64,000 nucleotides of DNA from NCBI RefSeq assembly GCF_001314875.1, contig NZ_LJZS01000005.1:124001-188000 (forward strand). Reading direction: 5' to 3'. How positions within the stretch are numbered: position 1 is the stretch's first letter; every line of letters starts with the position of its first letter. This DNA comes from Halomonas sp. HL-48 (GTDB lineage: Bacteria; Pseudomonadota; Gammaproteobacteria; Pseudomonadales; Halomonadaceae). The notes below the pieces were generated by a model. The model saw only the letters and a list, made by a program, of their open reading frames with translations, was not told the origin of the DNA and searched no databases. This document shows positions 25,610 to 34,860 of this stretch, one piece after another. The translations under genes and the position numbers were made by a program.

Positions 25610-26542
25610 TCAGCTATCTTCGTCGCCAGTGGGCGAGCCTATATGCTGAAACATGAACGTCAGCGCGGCCGGTAGACTGGCCCGCCATACGTTCCAGGTG
25701 TGGCCGCCGGGATACAGGTCGAGATTGACTGCATTGGGCTGGATTTGCTCCATTGTCTGACGTAGCTGCCGGGCGTGAAACTCGGCGTCGAACACGTCGC
25801 GCCGTCCTGCGCTGATATATAGCGGCACAGGAGGCACATCGCTTTCCTCGGCGGTGGGCCGCGGCGTTACCTGAATGCGGTAATCCTCGAGGTGCGCGGT
25901 GTAGTTCAGTTGATCCCAGAGCTGGCGGTCAAACTCACCTTGCTCGTCAAGAAACGCGGGGTGACGGTGTGCCGATGAGTTGTCGGGGGGGTAGGGCGCG
26001 TAGCTGGCCGGGCTGAGGGCGGCGACCGCGGCGAAAAGGTCGGGGCGTTCCAGGGCAAAGTTAAGCGCGCCAAAGCCACCGGCGGAAAGGCCGCCCACGC
26101 CGCGCATCGAGCGTTCGTCGCCCACCCGGTAGCGCTCTTCAACGTGGGGCATCAGGTCGTTGAAAAAGGCGCTGCGCGCCTCTTCGTTGTAACCGTCTAC
26201 CCACCAGCTGCGGCTGCCGGGCATGATAAACACGCTGGGCGGGATGTGCCCGGCGCTTATCAGCCGGTCAGCGGTTTGTTGCAGATTCCCTTTGGCGACC
26301 CAGTCGCGCTCGTTGCCGAAAGAACCGTGCAGCAGATACACCACCGGGTATACTGTCTCGCTGTTATCTTCATAGCCGTCAGGTAGATACACCGTGTAGG
26401 GATATGAGTAGCCAAGGGTGGGCGAGTCGAACTGATGACGTTCCACGCTGCTCGCCAGGGCGTTCGAGAAGGTGGCGAGCAGGCCTGCGAATACTCCAAA
26501 CAGGCTGATGGCGCTGAGCCGCCAGAAAGGGCGTTTTGTCAT
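25610..26542 (-). CDS. Secreted alpha/beta-hydrolase (esterase D/acyltransferase-like)
   Basis: This 310-residue serine hydrolase has a signal peptide (residues 1-31) and the putative-esterase fold shared by S-formylglutathione hydrolases and mycolyltransferases. It shows the YPVVYLLHGSFGNERDW oxyanion strand, nucleophile motif GGLSAGGFGA, an acid in SAGRRDVFDAE and the catalytic histidine in PGGHTWNVW. It probably acts in the periplasm or outside the cell on an ester. The substrate is unknown. It is divergent from the acyltransferase gene. Confidence 0.83.
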   Translation of the reverse strand: MTKRPFWRLSAISLFGVFAGLLATFSNALASSVERHQFDSPTLGYSYPYTVYLPDGYEDNSETVYPVVYLLHGSFGNERDWVAKGNLQQTADRLISAGHIPPSVFIMPGSRSWWVDGYNEEARSAFFNDLMPHVEERYRVGDERSMRGVGGLSAGGFGALNFALERPDLFAAVAALSPASYAPYPPDNSSAHRHPAFLDEQGEFDRQLWDQLNYTAHLEDYRIQVTPRPTAEESDVPPVPLYISAGRRDVFDAEFHARQLRQTMEQIQPNAVNLDLYPGGHTWNVWRASLPAALTFMFQHIGSPTGDEDS

Positions 26543-26659
26543 GAGCTCCTCGTCTGTTGGGAATTATCATGCATCGTTGAGGTCGGACAGCGCACGACGC
26601 GGGATGTTCAGGTCGCTACGCCTTAAGCGTAGCGCAACCATACAGGGGCGGGAGGGCTC

Positions 26660-27694
26660 ATGCAGAAAGTGGAAGAGATCTTTTGGCTGAGAGCGTACGG
26701 CTGCATTGCGGTTTTTTTATTCCACTTGATGGATCAAGTGAATAATTACGTGGATAACCTGATTACCGATTTCATGCGTATTCCACTGGTGCTGGGCACG
26801 CCGATTTTCCTGTTCATCTCGGTGTTCGTGTTTGCCCTTCGTTACGACAAAGCGGTGCCAGAGGGGTTTATCCGTCAGCGATTCAAGTACATCATGCTGC
26901 CGTATTTTGTCTACGGGTTTATTTACTCAACCGCTGAGTGGGTAACGGCGTGGGCGGAGGGCGACCCGGTCAGTTTTTGGGCCAATGCGGTCCATTATTT
27001 TGTTTACGCTGGCTGGCACGGTTACTTCCTGATTATCGCCATGCAGTTTTACATCGGCTATTGGCTGTTTACCCGCTGGCGCCTGTGGCGGATCAATCCG
27101 GTGCCGTGGTTCTGGCTGTCCTGTTTGATCAGCATGGGCTATTGGGGAACGGCCTACTGGTATGGCGTCGACCCGCCTGGCTACCTGCTGTGGGTGGCGC
27201 CGCTGGGCTGGCTGTATCTGTTTTTCCTGGCCCTGGTGCTGGTGCGTTACTACCCGCTGGCGCCCAACGGCATCAAGGCCGAACGCCCTCTGTGGATAAA
27301 GTATCTGGCTCATCCAGTCTGCCTGGTGCTTTTTGTGGTGGGGTTGTGCATCGCAACGCTCGCTCACCTGCCGGATTTCACCTCAAAAGAAGTGTGGATA
27401 ATCCCCTTCTTCGTGCTGTTTACGCTGTTCACGACGCGCCGCGTCAAAGGCTACACTGCGCCTAACTGGGTGCGCCGAATCAACGTCTATTCGTTTGGTA
27501 TTTACCTGGCGCACCCGATGTTCTTCATTGCCACCGACTTGATCATTGCCCCGCTCTCGCTACCCATCTGGCTGTACGCGCTGATTCTTGCGCTGGTCAG
27601 CATGGTCGGCTGCATTCTGCTCAGCAACCTGGTCAACAAGTCCACTATCGGCTCGATGATGTTTGGTAAGCAGTTGAATGTACCGATGCGTTAG
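26660..27694 (+). CDS. Acyltransferase family 3 membrane protein
   Basis: This 344-residue protein has about ten transmembrane helices and the acyltransferase-3 start FWLRAYGCIAVFLFHLMDQV, with a conserved Arg and His in the first helix. Family members (OafA, IcaC-like) acylate polysaccharides or lipids at the cell surface. GGGAGGG precedes the ATG. It converges on and overlaps the next gene by four bases. It may modify an exopolysaccharide, but no polysaccharide locus is adjacent. Confidence 0.8.
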   Translation: MQKVEEIFWLRAYGCIAVFLFHLMDQVNNYVDNLITDFMRIPLVLGTPIFLFISVFVFALRYDKAVPEGFIRQRFKYIMLPYFVYGFIYSTAEWVTAWAEGDPVSFWANAVHYFVYAGWHGYFLIIAMQFYIGYWLFTRWRLWRINPVPWFWLSCLISMGYWGTAYWYGVDPPGYLLWVAPLGWLYLFFLALVLVRYYPLAPNGIKAERPLWIKYLAHPVCLVLFVVGLCIATLAHLPDFTSKEVWIIPFFVLFTLFTTRRVKGYTAPNWVRRINVYSFGIYLAHPMFFIATDLIIAPLSLPIWLYALILALVSMVGCILLSNLVNKSTIGSMMFGKQLNVPMR

Positions 27695-28266
27695 GCAATG
27701 TGGCCCGTAGAAAGCGGCGTGTCGTCGGGGTTGAGGGTGTGAATGCGGGTCGGGCAGGCGTGGAGTCGTTGCAGGAAGTCATGGATGGCGCTGCGATCAA
27801 GATCGGGGTCGAAACCGCCCAGGCGCTCCAGCCACGTTCGTCGGACCGCAATGTAAGGGGGCGACTGCAGTGTGGTGGCCAGAAAGCGCTGCAGCAGCCG
27901 CGTGGGTAAGGTGGGCTCGCTGGATCCCAGTACAACGGCGTCGATGGCGTAGCTATCCAGCATAGGGAACAGCGAACGCCACAGGGTGACCGGCAGGGCG
28001 GTGGCGTGCAGCGCAAATACCAGCCACTCTGCTTGGCTTGCATTGGCCGCGTGGTTGAGCCGAGCACCCAGGGCGGCGTCGGGCAGCGTGATGCACTGGG
28101 CAGCAAAGCGCTGCTCCATGAGCGTTAACCGGGGATCATGATTCAGGCTGACGATCTGCAGCGAGCAGGTAGAGCGGTCAGCGGTGGCCTGGTGGATGGA
28201 CTGTAAATGGCGGGGCAATTGAGCACCCGTTACGCAGGTGTCGATAATAAAACAGACCGACTTCAT
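27691..28266 (-). CDS. Hypothetical protein, remotely glycosyltransferase-like
   Basis: This 191-residue protein begins KSVCFIIDTCVTGAQLPRHL and has AVRRTWLERLGGFDPDLDRS near residue 140, which recalls the acceptor region of GT2 glycosyltransferases (R-x-W-x-x-x-GGFD). ARLNHAANASQAEWLVFAL also fits a GT-A fold. The usual DXD motif is not seen and the protein is short, so it may be degenerate or non-catalytic. GGAGGG precedes the ATG. Confidence is high that it is a gene, low for the function. Confidence 0.6.
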   Translation of the reverse strand: MKSVCFIIDTCVTGAQLPRHLQSIHQATADRSTCSLQIVSLNHDPRLTLMEQRFAAQCITLPDAALGARLNHAANASQAEWLVFALHATALPVTLWRSLFPMLDSYAIDAVVLGSSEPTLPTRLLQRFLATTLQSPPYIAVRRTWLERLGGFDPDLDRSAIHDFLQRLHACPTRIHTLNPDDTPLSTGHIA

Positions 28267-28399
28267 GGGGTGCCCTCCGGCCTTGTGTGTTCAGCGTTAT
28301 CTTATTTGTAACTAATTGTGTTTAAAAGTTTAATATAGTATCTGTTGATGGGGAAGCAAACAAATTACTGATTTTATATCGATGGCACGATTCGCTTTA

Positions 28400-28414
28400 G
28401 CACCAAAATAGTGC
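28400..28414 (+). promoter_or_regulatory. NtrC-binding site upstream of glnA
   Basis: GCACCAAAATAGTGC fits the NtrC palindrome TGCACCAWWWTGGTGCA closely. Half-sites (TTTGGTGCA near 28437 and TTGGTGCA near 28565) lie between it and the sigma-54 promoter. Confidence 0.75.
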
Positions 28415-28576
28415 AATTGGTTTTATTTTTGCTTTTGTTTGGTGCAAATGCTGGGCTTGAAAGCTCGCGTGACAGGGTTTTGGCCAGATATGCAACATGA
28501 AGATGCATGAAAGTGGCTTTTTAAGTCGTTATAAAACAAATGCTTAACGATTTTTAATGCCATATTGGTGCAAGAA

Positions 28577-28592
28577 TGGCACGTAAACTGCA
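28577..28592 (+). promoter_or_regulatory. Sigma-54 promoter of glnA
   Basis: TGGCACGTAAACTGCA matches the -24/-12 consensus TGGCACGNNNNTTGCW at all but one fixed position and is 220 bases upstream of the glnA ATG. Together with the NtrC sites it explains the 545-base gap between 28267 and 28811. The 28600-28811 leader has no ORF I can support. Confidence 0.85.
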
Positions 28593-28811
28593 TTGCATCC
28601 AATAGCGGCTAGTCGGTCATAGGCAAAACGCCATGCGGCGTGCTACAACATTAGCCGGTTTCGTTATCACTAGGCGTTCTGTTGAAGGCAACAAACAAAC
28701 GTTGAGTGAATAAGCAAGGCAGGCGTGCCATGATGCACGCGTCATGTCGAACAACATTTATTGGTAGCTTACTGTCGTTAGCTTTAAGCCACGCTCATAC
28801 CGGAGGACACT

Positions 28812-30218
28812 ATGTCAGCCAAGACTCTCGCGCTAATCGAAGAGCATGATGTTAAGTGGGTAGACCTGCGTTTCACCGACACCCGCGGTAAAGAACAGCA
28901 CGTGACCGTGCCTGCCCGCGACGTGGACGAAGAGTTTTTCGAAAACGGTCAGATGTTCGATGGTTCGTCCATCAACGGCTGGAAGGGCATCAACGAATCC
29001 GACATGATCCTGCGTCCGGAAGACGGTACTGCCTACCTTGACCCCTTCACCGAAGACGCGACGCTGGTGCTCCGCTGCGACATCATTGAGCCGGCGACCA
29101 TGCAGGGCTACGACCGTGACCCGCGCTCCATTGCCAAGCGTGCTGAGGCGTACCTGCAGTCCACCGGTCTTGGCGACACGGCCTTTTTCGGCCCGGAACC
29201 CGAGTTCTTCATCTTTGACGAAGTGCACTGGAAATCCGATATCCAGGGTGCCATGTACAAGATCACCTCTGAAGAAGGTGCCTGGGCCACGGATAGTCAG
29301 GTAGAAGGCGGCAACCTGGGTCACCGTCCGCGCGTTAAAGGCGGCTATTTCCCGGTACCCCCGGTCGATAGCTTCCACGATATTCGCGGCGCGATGTGTA
29401 ACACACTGGAAGCGATTGGTCAGTCAGTGGAAGTTCACCACCACGAAGTGTCCAACGCCGGTCAGAACGAAATCGGCGTGAAGTTCAACACGCTGGTGAA
29501 GAAAGCCGACGAAGTCCAGGAAATGAAGTACGTGATCCACAACGTGGCGCACGCTTACGGCAAGACGGCGACCTTCATGCCGAAGCCGCTGGTGGGCGAT
29601 AACGGTTCTGGCATGCACGTTCACCAGTCGTTCTGGAAAGACGGCACCAACCAGTTCGCAGGCGACGAATACGCTGGCCTGTCAGAAATGGCGCTGTACT
29701 ACATTGGCGGCATCATCAAGCACGCTCGTGCGCTGAACGCCTTCACCAATGCGTCGACCAACTCGTACAAGCGTCTGGTACCGGGTTTTGAAGCGCCGGT
29801 CATGCTGGCCTACAGTGCCCGCAACCGTTCCGCGTCTATCCGTATTCCGTATACCGCCAGCCCGAAAGGCAAGCGTGTCGAAACGCGCTTCCCCGATCCG
29901 ACGGCTAACCCGTACCTGGCCTTCGCGGCCATGCTGATGGCCGGTATCGACGGTATCAAGAACAAGATCCACCCTGGCGATGCCATGGACAAGAACCTGT
30001 ACGACCTGCCGCCGGAAGAAGGCAAGTCCGTACCGACCGTGGCGAGCAGCCTGGATCAGGCGCTGGAAGCACTGGACATCGACCGTGCCTTCCTGACCGA
30101 AGGTGGCGTGTTCACCGACGAAATGATCGACGCCTACATCGAGCTCAAGATGGAAGACGTGGAGCGTATCCGCATGACCACGCACCCCGTCGAGTTTGAT
30201 ATGTACTACAGCTGCTAA
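28812..30218 (+). CDS. glnA: Glutamine synthetase, type I
   Basis: GlnA makes glutamine from glutamate, ammonia and ATP and is the core of nitrogen assimilation. The 468-residue dodecameric GSI-beta sequence has [17 protein letters not shown], the [14 protein letters not shown]-site segment, GSGMHVHQS and the adenylylation tyrosine at position 397 ([10 protein letters not shown]), the same number as in E. coli. Covalent control by adenylyltransferase is therefore expected. CGGAGGA precedes the ATG. NtrC and sigma-54 sites lie upstream and ntrBC follows. Confidence 0.98.
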   Translation: MSAKTLALIEEHDVKWVDLRFTDTRGKEQHVTVPARDVDEEFFENGQMFDGSSINGWKGINESDMILRPEDGTAYLDPFTEDATLVLRCDIIEPATMQGYDRDPRSIAKRAEAYLQSTGLGDTAFFGPEPEFFIFDEVHWKSDIQGAMYKITSEEGAWATDSQVEGGNLGHRPRVKGGYFPVPPVDSFHDIRGAMCNTLEAIGQSVEVHHHEVSNAGQNEIGVKFNTLVKKADEVQEMKYVIHNVAHAYGKTATFMPKPLVGDNGSGMHVHQSFWKDGTNQFAGDEYAGLSEMALYYIGGIIKHARALNAFTNASTNSYKRLVPGFEAPVMLAYSARNRSASIRIPYTASPKGKRVETRFPDPTANPYLAFAAMLMAGIDGIKNKIHPGDAMDKNLYDLPPEEGKSVPTVASSLDQALEALDIDRAFLTEGGVFTDEMIDAYIELKMEDVERIRMTTHPVEFDMYYSC

Positions 30219-30245
30219 TCTCACCCCTGTGGTGCTGATAAGCCT

Positions 30246-30270
30246 AAACCCCGCCACGGCGGGGTTTTTT
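30246..30270 (+). terminator. Rho-independent terminator after glnA
   Basis: AAACCCCGCC and GGCGGGGTTT form a strong stem around a 2-base loop, followed by a T run. Confidence 0.92.
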
Positions 30271-30285
30271 ATTTAGGGAGAGGGC

Positions 30286-30819
30286 ATGTTGCGCAAGCCA
30301 TTGAGGGGCTGGAGGCAAGCCGGCGCGGTGGTCGGCGTCGGGCTGCTGCTGGTGCCCGCCGCCGGGGCGGCTGCGTCGTCAACGGTTTACCGGGTGGTGG
30401 ATGACAACGGCAACGTCACGTTTTCCGATTCTCCGCGTGACGGCGGCGAGGCCATTGAGCTTGCCCCGCTGCCCGGTTTGCCGAGCCAGGCGCCTAAGGC
30501 GGTGGATGCGCGTCCGGCAGCCGCGTCGCCTGGTGCGCCTTTCATGCCCTACGACCGCTTTCAGATTGATTCACCCGGAACGGGCGCGGAAGTGGGCGCC
30601 GCCACGCCGGTGACGCTGCGCATTGTGCCGCCGCTGCGCGAGGATCATCGCGTCCAGCTGCGCGTCAACGGGGAGGTGAGCCAAACGGCGTTGCACAGCG
30701 ATGTTTTCTGGCTGGCGAATTTGCCCGCCGGACGCCATCAGCTTGAGGCTGACCTGCTGGACGGCCAGGGGCGTCGGCAACACCGCACGCCGCCGGTGAG
30801 CATCGTGGTGGCAGATTAG
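30286..30819 (+). CDS. DUF4124 domain protein, exported
   Basis: This 177-residue protein has a signal peptide (about residues 1-30, ending AAASS) followed by the DUF4124 segment STVYRVVDDNGNVTFSDSPR (32-51). A C-terminal beta-rich domain (IDSPGTGAEVGAATPVTLRIVP) resembles Ig-like folds. Its role is unknown. The gene is conserved between glnA and ntrB in Halomonas and Pseudomonas. AGGGAGAGG precedes the ATG. Confidence 0.8.
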   Translation: MLRKPLRGWRQAGAVVGVGLLLVPAAGAAASSTVYRVVDDNGNVTFSDSPRDGGEAIELAPLPGLPSQAPKAVDARPAAASPGAPFMPYDRFQIDSPGTGAEVGAATPVTLRIVPPLREDHRVQLRVNGEVSQTALHSDVFWLANLPAGRHQLEADLLDGQGRRQHRTPPVSIVVAD

Positions 30820-30825
30820 TGCGAA

Positions 30826-30842
30826 TGCGCCATTATGGTGCA
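30826..30842 (+). promoter_or_regulatory. NtrC-binding site upstream of ntrBC
   Basis: TGCGCCATTATGGTGCA matches TGCACCAWWWTGGTGCA at 16 of 17 positions. A weaker second site (12 of 17) may lie at 30869-30885. Confidence 0.8.
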
Positions 30843-30938
30843 TATGCGGAGCGGCACGGTGGGCGGTTTGCGCCAAAAAGGCTCGCCGTGCACCGCCACG
30901 CGGCGCAACTAGCGTGCAAATCAGCGCAGTAGCGTATT

Positions 30939-30954
30939 TGGCGCGCTTTTTGCA
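30939..30954 (+). promoter_or_regulatory. Sigma-54 promoter of ntrBC
   Basis: TGGCGCGCTTTTTGCA matches TGGCACGNNNNTTGCA at every fixed position but one. It sits 42 bases before the ntrB ATG, downstream of an NtrC site, so ntrBC should be autoactivated. Confidence 0.82.
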
Positions 30955-30995
30955 GTTCCCTCTACATCTTTCCAGCGGAAGGTTGACCCAAAGTA

Positions 30996-32084
30996 ATGGA
31001 TGAGGCGACTTTGCAAGACACCACCATGCATCAGCGATTACTGGAACATCTCACCACGGCGGTGCTGTTGCTGGACGGCCGCCTCAACGTGTGCTGGATG
31101 AATCCTGCGGCGGAGGCGCTGCTGGCGGTGAGCCTGAGCCGGGTAAAGGGCGCGAGCCTTGATACCCTGCTCGGTGGTGATGAAAGCATTGACGAGGTGC
31201 TGGCCAAGGCCCGGGATGCGTTCCATCCCTTTACTCAGCGTGAGGCGCGCATCACGCCGCTTAACAGTGACCCGCTGACCGTCGATTACACGGTGACGCC
31301 GCTCTCCGAGACGGAGCTGCTACTCGAGGTCGAACCGCGTGACCGACTGATGCAGATTTCCCGCGAGGAAGCGCTGACCACCCGCCAGGAAACCATCAAG
31401 GTGCTGGCCCGGGGGCTCGCCCATGAGGTAAAGAACCCGCTGGGCGGGATTCGCGGGGCGGCACAGCTGCTCGAGCGCGATCTGGATAATCCCGCGCTGC
31501 GCGAATTTACCCACATCATCGTTGAAGAGGTCGACCGGCTACGCGACCTGGTGGATTCGATGCTGGGGCCCAACTACATCGTCAAGCACGAACCGGTCAA
31601 TATTCACAAGGTGCTGGAACGGGTGCGCTCGTTACTTATTGCCGAGCACCCCCACGTCGATATCCAGCGCGATTACGATCCCAGTCTGCCCGATTTGTCC
31701 GGCGACGAGGACCAGATGATCCAGGCGGTGCTGAACGTGGCGCGCAACGCGGTGCAGGCCATGAGCGACGCGGAGACCCCGGCGCCCACCCTGGTACTGC
31801 GTACCCGGGCGCGTCGCCAGTTTACCCTGGGGGCCGAGCGCCACCGGCTGGTCAGCGAAGTGGCCATTCTCGACAACGGCCCGGGCATTCCCCTGGCACT
31901 GCAAGAAACCCTGTTTTATCCGATGGTCTCGGGCCGTGCCGAAGGCAGCGGCCTCGGCCTGTCGATTGCCCAATCCATCCTGCACCAACATCAAGGACTG
32001 ATCGAATGCGATTCACGCCCAGGACACACCGAATTCCGTTTACTGATCCCACTGGTTATTAATTCCACCGGAGAAGCGTCATGA
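30996..32084 (+). CDS. ntrB: Nitrogen regulation sensor kinase NtrB
   Basis: NtrB phosphorylates or dephosphorylates NtrC according to PII status in the cytoplasm. The 362-residue protein has an N-terminal PAS domain (about 12-115), the HisKA motif ARGLAHEVKNPLGG with H143 as the phosphorylated residue, and an ATPase domain with NVARNAVQAM (N box), DNGPGIP (G1) and GSGLGLSIAQ (G2). No membrane helices are present, as expected. It overlaps ntrC by ATGA. Confidence 0.95.
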   Translation: MDEATLQDTTMHQRLLEHLTTAVLLLDGRLNVCWMNPAAEALLAVSLSRVKGASLDTLLGGDESIDEVLAKARDAFHPFTQREARITPLNSDPLTVDYTVTPLSETELLLEVEPRDRLMQISREEALTTRQETIKVLARGLAHEVKNPLGGIRGAAQLLERDLDNPALREFTHIIVEEVDRLRDLVDSMLGPNYIVKHEPVNIHKVLERVRSLLIAEHPHVDIQRDYDPSLPDLSGDEDQMIQAVLNVARNAVQAMSDAETPAPTLVLRTRARRQFTLGAERHRLVSEVAILDNGPGIPLALQETLFYPMVSGRAEGSGLGLSIAQSILHQHQGLIECDSRPGHTEFRLLIPLVINSTGEAS

Positions 32085-33508
32085 CTGAGCCTGCCCGTAA
32101 TGATGTTGCTCGGGTCGTCATCGTTGACGATGACCGTGCGATTCGCTGGGTACTAGAACGCGCGTTGGCGCAACCCGATCTCGAGGTCGAATGCATCGAG
32201 CGAGCCGACACTGCTCTCAATCGGTTGCTTGAAAGCCCGCCGGACGTGCTGGTGACCGATATTCGCATGCCGGGAATCGATGGTCTGGATTTGATGGCCC
32301 GGGTGCGCGACGCCCATCCTGATTTGCCGGTGATCGTGATGACCGCGCACTCGGATCTGGACAGTGCGGTGGCGTCCTATCAGGGCGGCGCTTTCGAATA
32401 TCTGCCCAAGCCGTTCGACGTCGACGAGGCCCTGGCCCTGGTGCGCCGCGCCGTGGCCCACGCCCGCGAGCGTCAGCGACCGGTCTCGGTGCCCGAAGGG
32501 CTCAGCGCCGAAATTATCGGCGAAGCCCCGGCCATGCAGGAGGTGTTTCGAGCGATTGGGCGGCTTTCCCACTCGCATATTACCGTGCTGATCAACGGCG
32601 AGTCGGGCACCGGTAAGGAGCGTGTCGCCGAAGCGTTACACCAGCACAGCCCGCGCGAAGGCAAACCCTTCATTGCGCTGAACATGGCGGCGATTCCGCG
32701 CGACCTGATCGAGTCCGAGCTGTTCGGCCACGAAAAGGGGGCGTTTACCGGCGCGACGTCGCAGCGCCAGGGGCGCTTCGAGCAGGCCAATGGCGGCACG
32801 CTGTTCCTGGATGAAATTGGCGACATGCCGGCGGAGACCCAAACGCGCCTGCTGCGCGTGCTGGCCGACGGCGAGTTCTATCGTGTGGGCGGGCATACGC
32901 CGACCAAGGTTGACGTGCGTATCATCGCGGCGACGCACCAGAACCTCGAGTCGCTGGTGGACGAAGGGCGTTTTCGGGAAGACCTGTTTCACCGCCTGAA
33001 CGTCATCCGTATTCATCTGCCTAGGCTGGCCGAGCGCCGCGAGGACATCCCGCGGCTGACGCGGCATTTCCTGGCTGAAGCGGCCAAGGAGCTGTCGACC
33101 GATGTCAAGGTGCTGACGCCCGAGGCGGAAGCTCACCTCACCCGGCTACCGTGGCCGGGGAACGTCCGCCAGCTGGAAAATATCTGCCGCTGGCTGACGG
33201 TCATGGCGTCGGGCCGCGAAGTGTTGGTGGAGGATCTGCCCACCGAGCTGCGCTCGCCAAGCGCGTCAGAAACCAGCGCCTATGGCGACTGGCGCAGCGC
33301 ATTTCGGGATTGGGCGGATCATGCGCTCGCCGAAGGCCATACGCATTTGCTGGAAGAAGCCGTGCCGGATTTTGAGCGAATCCTGATCGAGACCGCCCTG
33401 AAACATACCGGCGGTCGCAAGGGCGAGGCGGCAGAGCTGCTGGGTTGGGGGCGCAACACGCTGACGCGCAAGTTGAAGACGCTGTTACCCGCGTTGGCTG
33501 ACGAGTAG
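32081..33508 (+). CDS. ntrC: Nitrogen regulation response regulator NtrC
   Basis: NtrC is the sigma-54 activator of nitrogen-limitation genes. The 475-residue protein has a receiver domain (phospho-acceptor D60 in VTDIRMPG), an AAA+ domain with Walker A GESGTGKE, the sigma-54 contact loop GAFTGA and Walker B GGTLFLDEIGD, and a C-terminal Fis-type helix-turn-helix (GRKGEAAELLGWGRNTLTRK). Matching NtrC sites lie upstream of glnA and ntrB in this window. Confidence 0.96.
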   Translation: MTEPARNDVARVVIVDDDRAIRWVLERALAQPDLEVECIERADTALNRLLESPPDVLVTDIRMPGIDGLDLMARVRDAHPDLPVIVMTAHSDLDSAVASYQGGAFEYLPKPFDVDEALALVRRAVAHARERQRPVSVPEGLSAEIIGEAPAMQEVFRAIGRLSHSHITVLINGESGTGKERVAEALHQHSPREGKPFIALNMAAIPRDLIESELFGHEKGAFTGATSQRQGRFEQANGGTLFLDEIGDMPAETQTRLLRVLADGEFYRVGGHTPTKVDVRIIAATHQNLESLVDEGRFREDLFHRLNVIRIHLPRLAERREDIPRLTRHFLAEAAKELSTDVKVLTPEAEAHLTRLPWPGNVRQLENICRWLTVMASGREVLVEDLPTELRSPSASETSAYGDWRSAFRDWADHALAEGHTHLLEEAVPDFERILIETALKHTGGRKGEAAELLGWGRNTLTRKLKTLLPALADE

Positions 33509-33532
33509 CCGAACGGTATAACGGTGACGGGA

Positions 33533-33709
33533 TTATTTGCCGTCTTTCTTCAGCTGTTCAATTTCGGCCAGCAGCGCATCGGCTTCTTCGGTCAGCGTGG
33601 CGTTAGCGCGCATGTCGCCGTTACGCGATGCTTCCATGGCGGCTTGGAGCTTGCGCTCGTATGCCTGCTGTAGCTTCTTTTTGGGGTCGCGCTTAAAGGG
33701 ACCAAACAT
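33533..33709 (-). CDS. DUF6435 family small protein
   Basis: This 58-residue charged helical protein (FGPFKRDPKKKLQQAYERKL, then MEASRNGDMRANATLTEEAD) matches the DUF6435 pattern. The ATG at 33709 has AAGGAGAG upstream, whereas the longer frame to 33820 is not supported. It is predicted cytosolic with two helices and a likely helical hairpin. Function unknown. It converges on ntrC with 24 bases between the stops. Confidence 0.75.
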   Translation of the reverse strand: MFGPFKRDPKKKLQQAYERKLQAAMEASRNGDMRANATLTEEADALLAEIEQLKKDGK

Positions 33710-33788
33710 GGACGCTCTCCTTCTGTGTGTACATTGTTTGTACACCCTTGAGGCGAGTTTGTCGACTATTGCGTGCCCCTTGCTATCG

Positions 33789-34337
33789 TTAGCGTCGCGA
33801 GTAGGCGATGGTACTGGCATGCAGCAGGGCGCTGCAGCGGGTCAGGAAGGTGTCGAAGTCGCTGAGCAGCGTATCAAGGCTGGCGTGGAGGCGATGGTCG
33901 TCGTCGACCATGCGCAGCGACAGGCGCTGGCGTTGCGCGCGCTCGATCACCGGGCCGGGGGGAATGACATCGTCCTGCCAGCCGTGGATGATATGCGTAC
34001 AGCGTGCCCGGATGGTGGGCGAGGTCTCGGGATAATGGGCCAGGCCCAGAGCCGGGGCCAACAAAAAGCAGCCCAGAACAGGCTGCTGTGAACTAACCGC
34101 TGCGCTCAACCAGCCTCCCAGGCTGGAACCGGCAAGCACGCAGCGTTCAGGATCATCGCCCCGGGCCTCAAGCGTCGCCAGCAGGTGCTGCAGGCGCTGT
34201 TGGGGTTCGGGCTGATCACGGTAATCCATCACCACGGCCTCGCAGTCGTCGAGTTTTTCGGCGATGCCTTTGAGGGCCTGCATCTTCAGCGCGCCGGGGC
34301 CGCTTTCCAACCCGTGTGATAGGTAAACCGTTAGCAT
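33789..34337 (-). CDS. YqiA/YcfP-family alpha/beta hydrolase
   Basis: This 182-residue small hydrolase has VYLSHGLESGP at the start, the nucleophile motif AGSSLGGWLS, an acid in HGWQDDVIPP and the catalytic histidine in VDDDHRLHA. The size and motifs match the YqiA/YcfP esterase family. The start at 34337 begins the fold directly. It lies seven bases after the entericidin-like lipoprotein gene and is probably co-transcribed. Substrate unknown. Confidence 0.78.
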   Translation of the reverse strand: MLTVYLSHGLESGPGALKMQALKGIAEKLDDCEAVVMDYRDQPEPQQRLQHLLATLEARGDDPERCVLAGSSLGGWLSAAVSSQQPVLGCFLLAPALGLAHYPETSPTIRARCTHIIHGWQDDVIPPGPVIERAQRQRLSLRMVDDDHRLHASLDTLLSDFDTFLTRCSALLHASTIAYSRR

Positions 34338-34344
34338 GATCGTG

Positions 34345-34476
34345 TTAACTCGCTGATTGTTGGATGGCTTCCCCACCTTGCTCGATATCTTCACCCGCAC
34401 CGCGAATGGTATTGCAGCCGCTCACGAGCAGCAGGACGGTGATGCACATAATGCCAAGGGCTGTGACGCGTTTCAT
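34345..34476 (-). CDS. Entericidin-like small lipoprotein
   Basis: This 43-residue protein has a lipoprotein signal (KRVTALGIMCITVLLLVSGC with the lipobox cysteine at 21) and the entericidin-type mature part NTIRGAGEDIEQGGEAIQQ. AAGGAGG is seven bases before the ATG. Entericidins A/B of E. coli form a cell-envelope antidote/toxin pair, but in most bacteria single members are simply envelope-stress-linked lipoproteins. It is likely in the inner leaflet of the outer membrane. Confidence 0.85.
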   Translation of the reverse strand: MKRVTALGIMCITVLLLVSGCNTIRGAGEDIEQGGEAIQQSAS

Positions 34477-34860
34477 AGAAGCCTCCTTTGAGGCGGGTCG
34501 CCCCCTCATGGGGTAATAGCTAGATTAGCAAAGGTTTGCCAGTTAGCGACACAGTCAGTATGGCCCTGTTTGTCCTCGTTGACTTGCTGTTTTGTCGCAT
34601 GTGTCGCCCTGGCACAGTATTTTGTGCCATCTGGGCAAATAGCGGCGCATCGACTAATAAATTAAATGTTTGTTTTAATTAAACTATTTCGTTTAATTAG
34701 CGTGATTGGCCCAGCGCGTGCTTTATACAGGGTGTATGGGGAGTTAATAATGTTTTCAGTCACTTGTTGTTAGTTATGTCACGGTCACTGGTAGCAAAAG
34801 GTAAATGGAGTCGCTGGTGAGGAAGGTTCATGAGTAAGGAAGTGTAAATAAGTCACGTAA

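Noticed and set aside
28600..28811. A riboswitch in the glnA leader
   Set aside because: No match to the glutamine riboswitch core was seen, and the NtrC/sigma-54 sites already explain regulation.
34680..34760. AT-rich repeats with TTTAATTA-like motifs as an origin or attachment site
   Set aside because: No DnaA boxes, no flanking duplication and no integrase are nearby.
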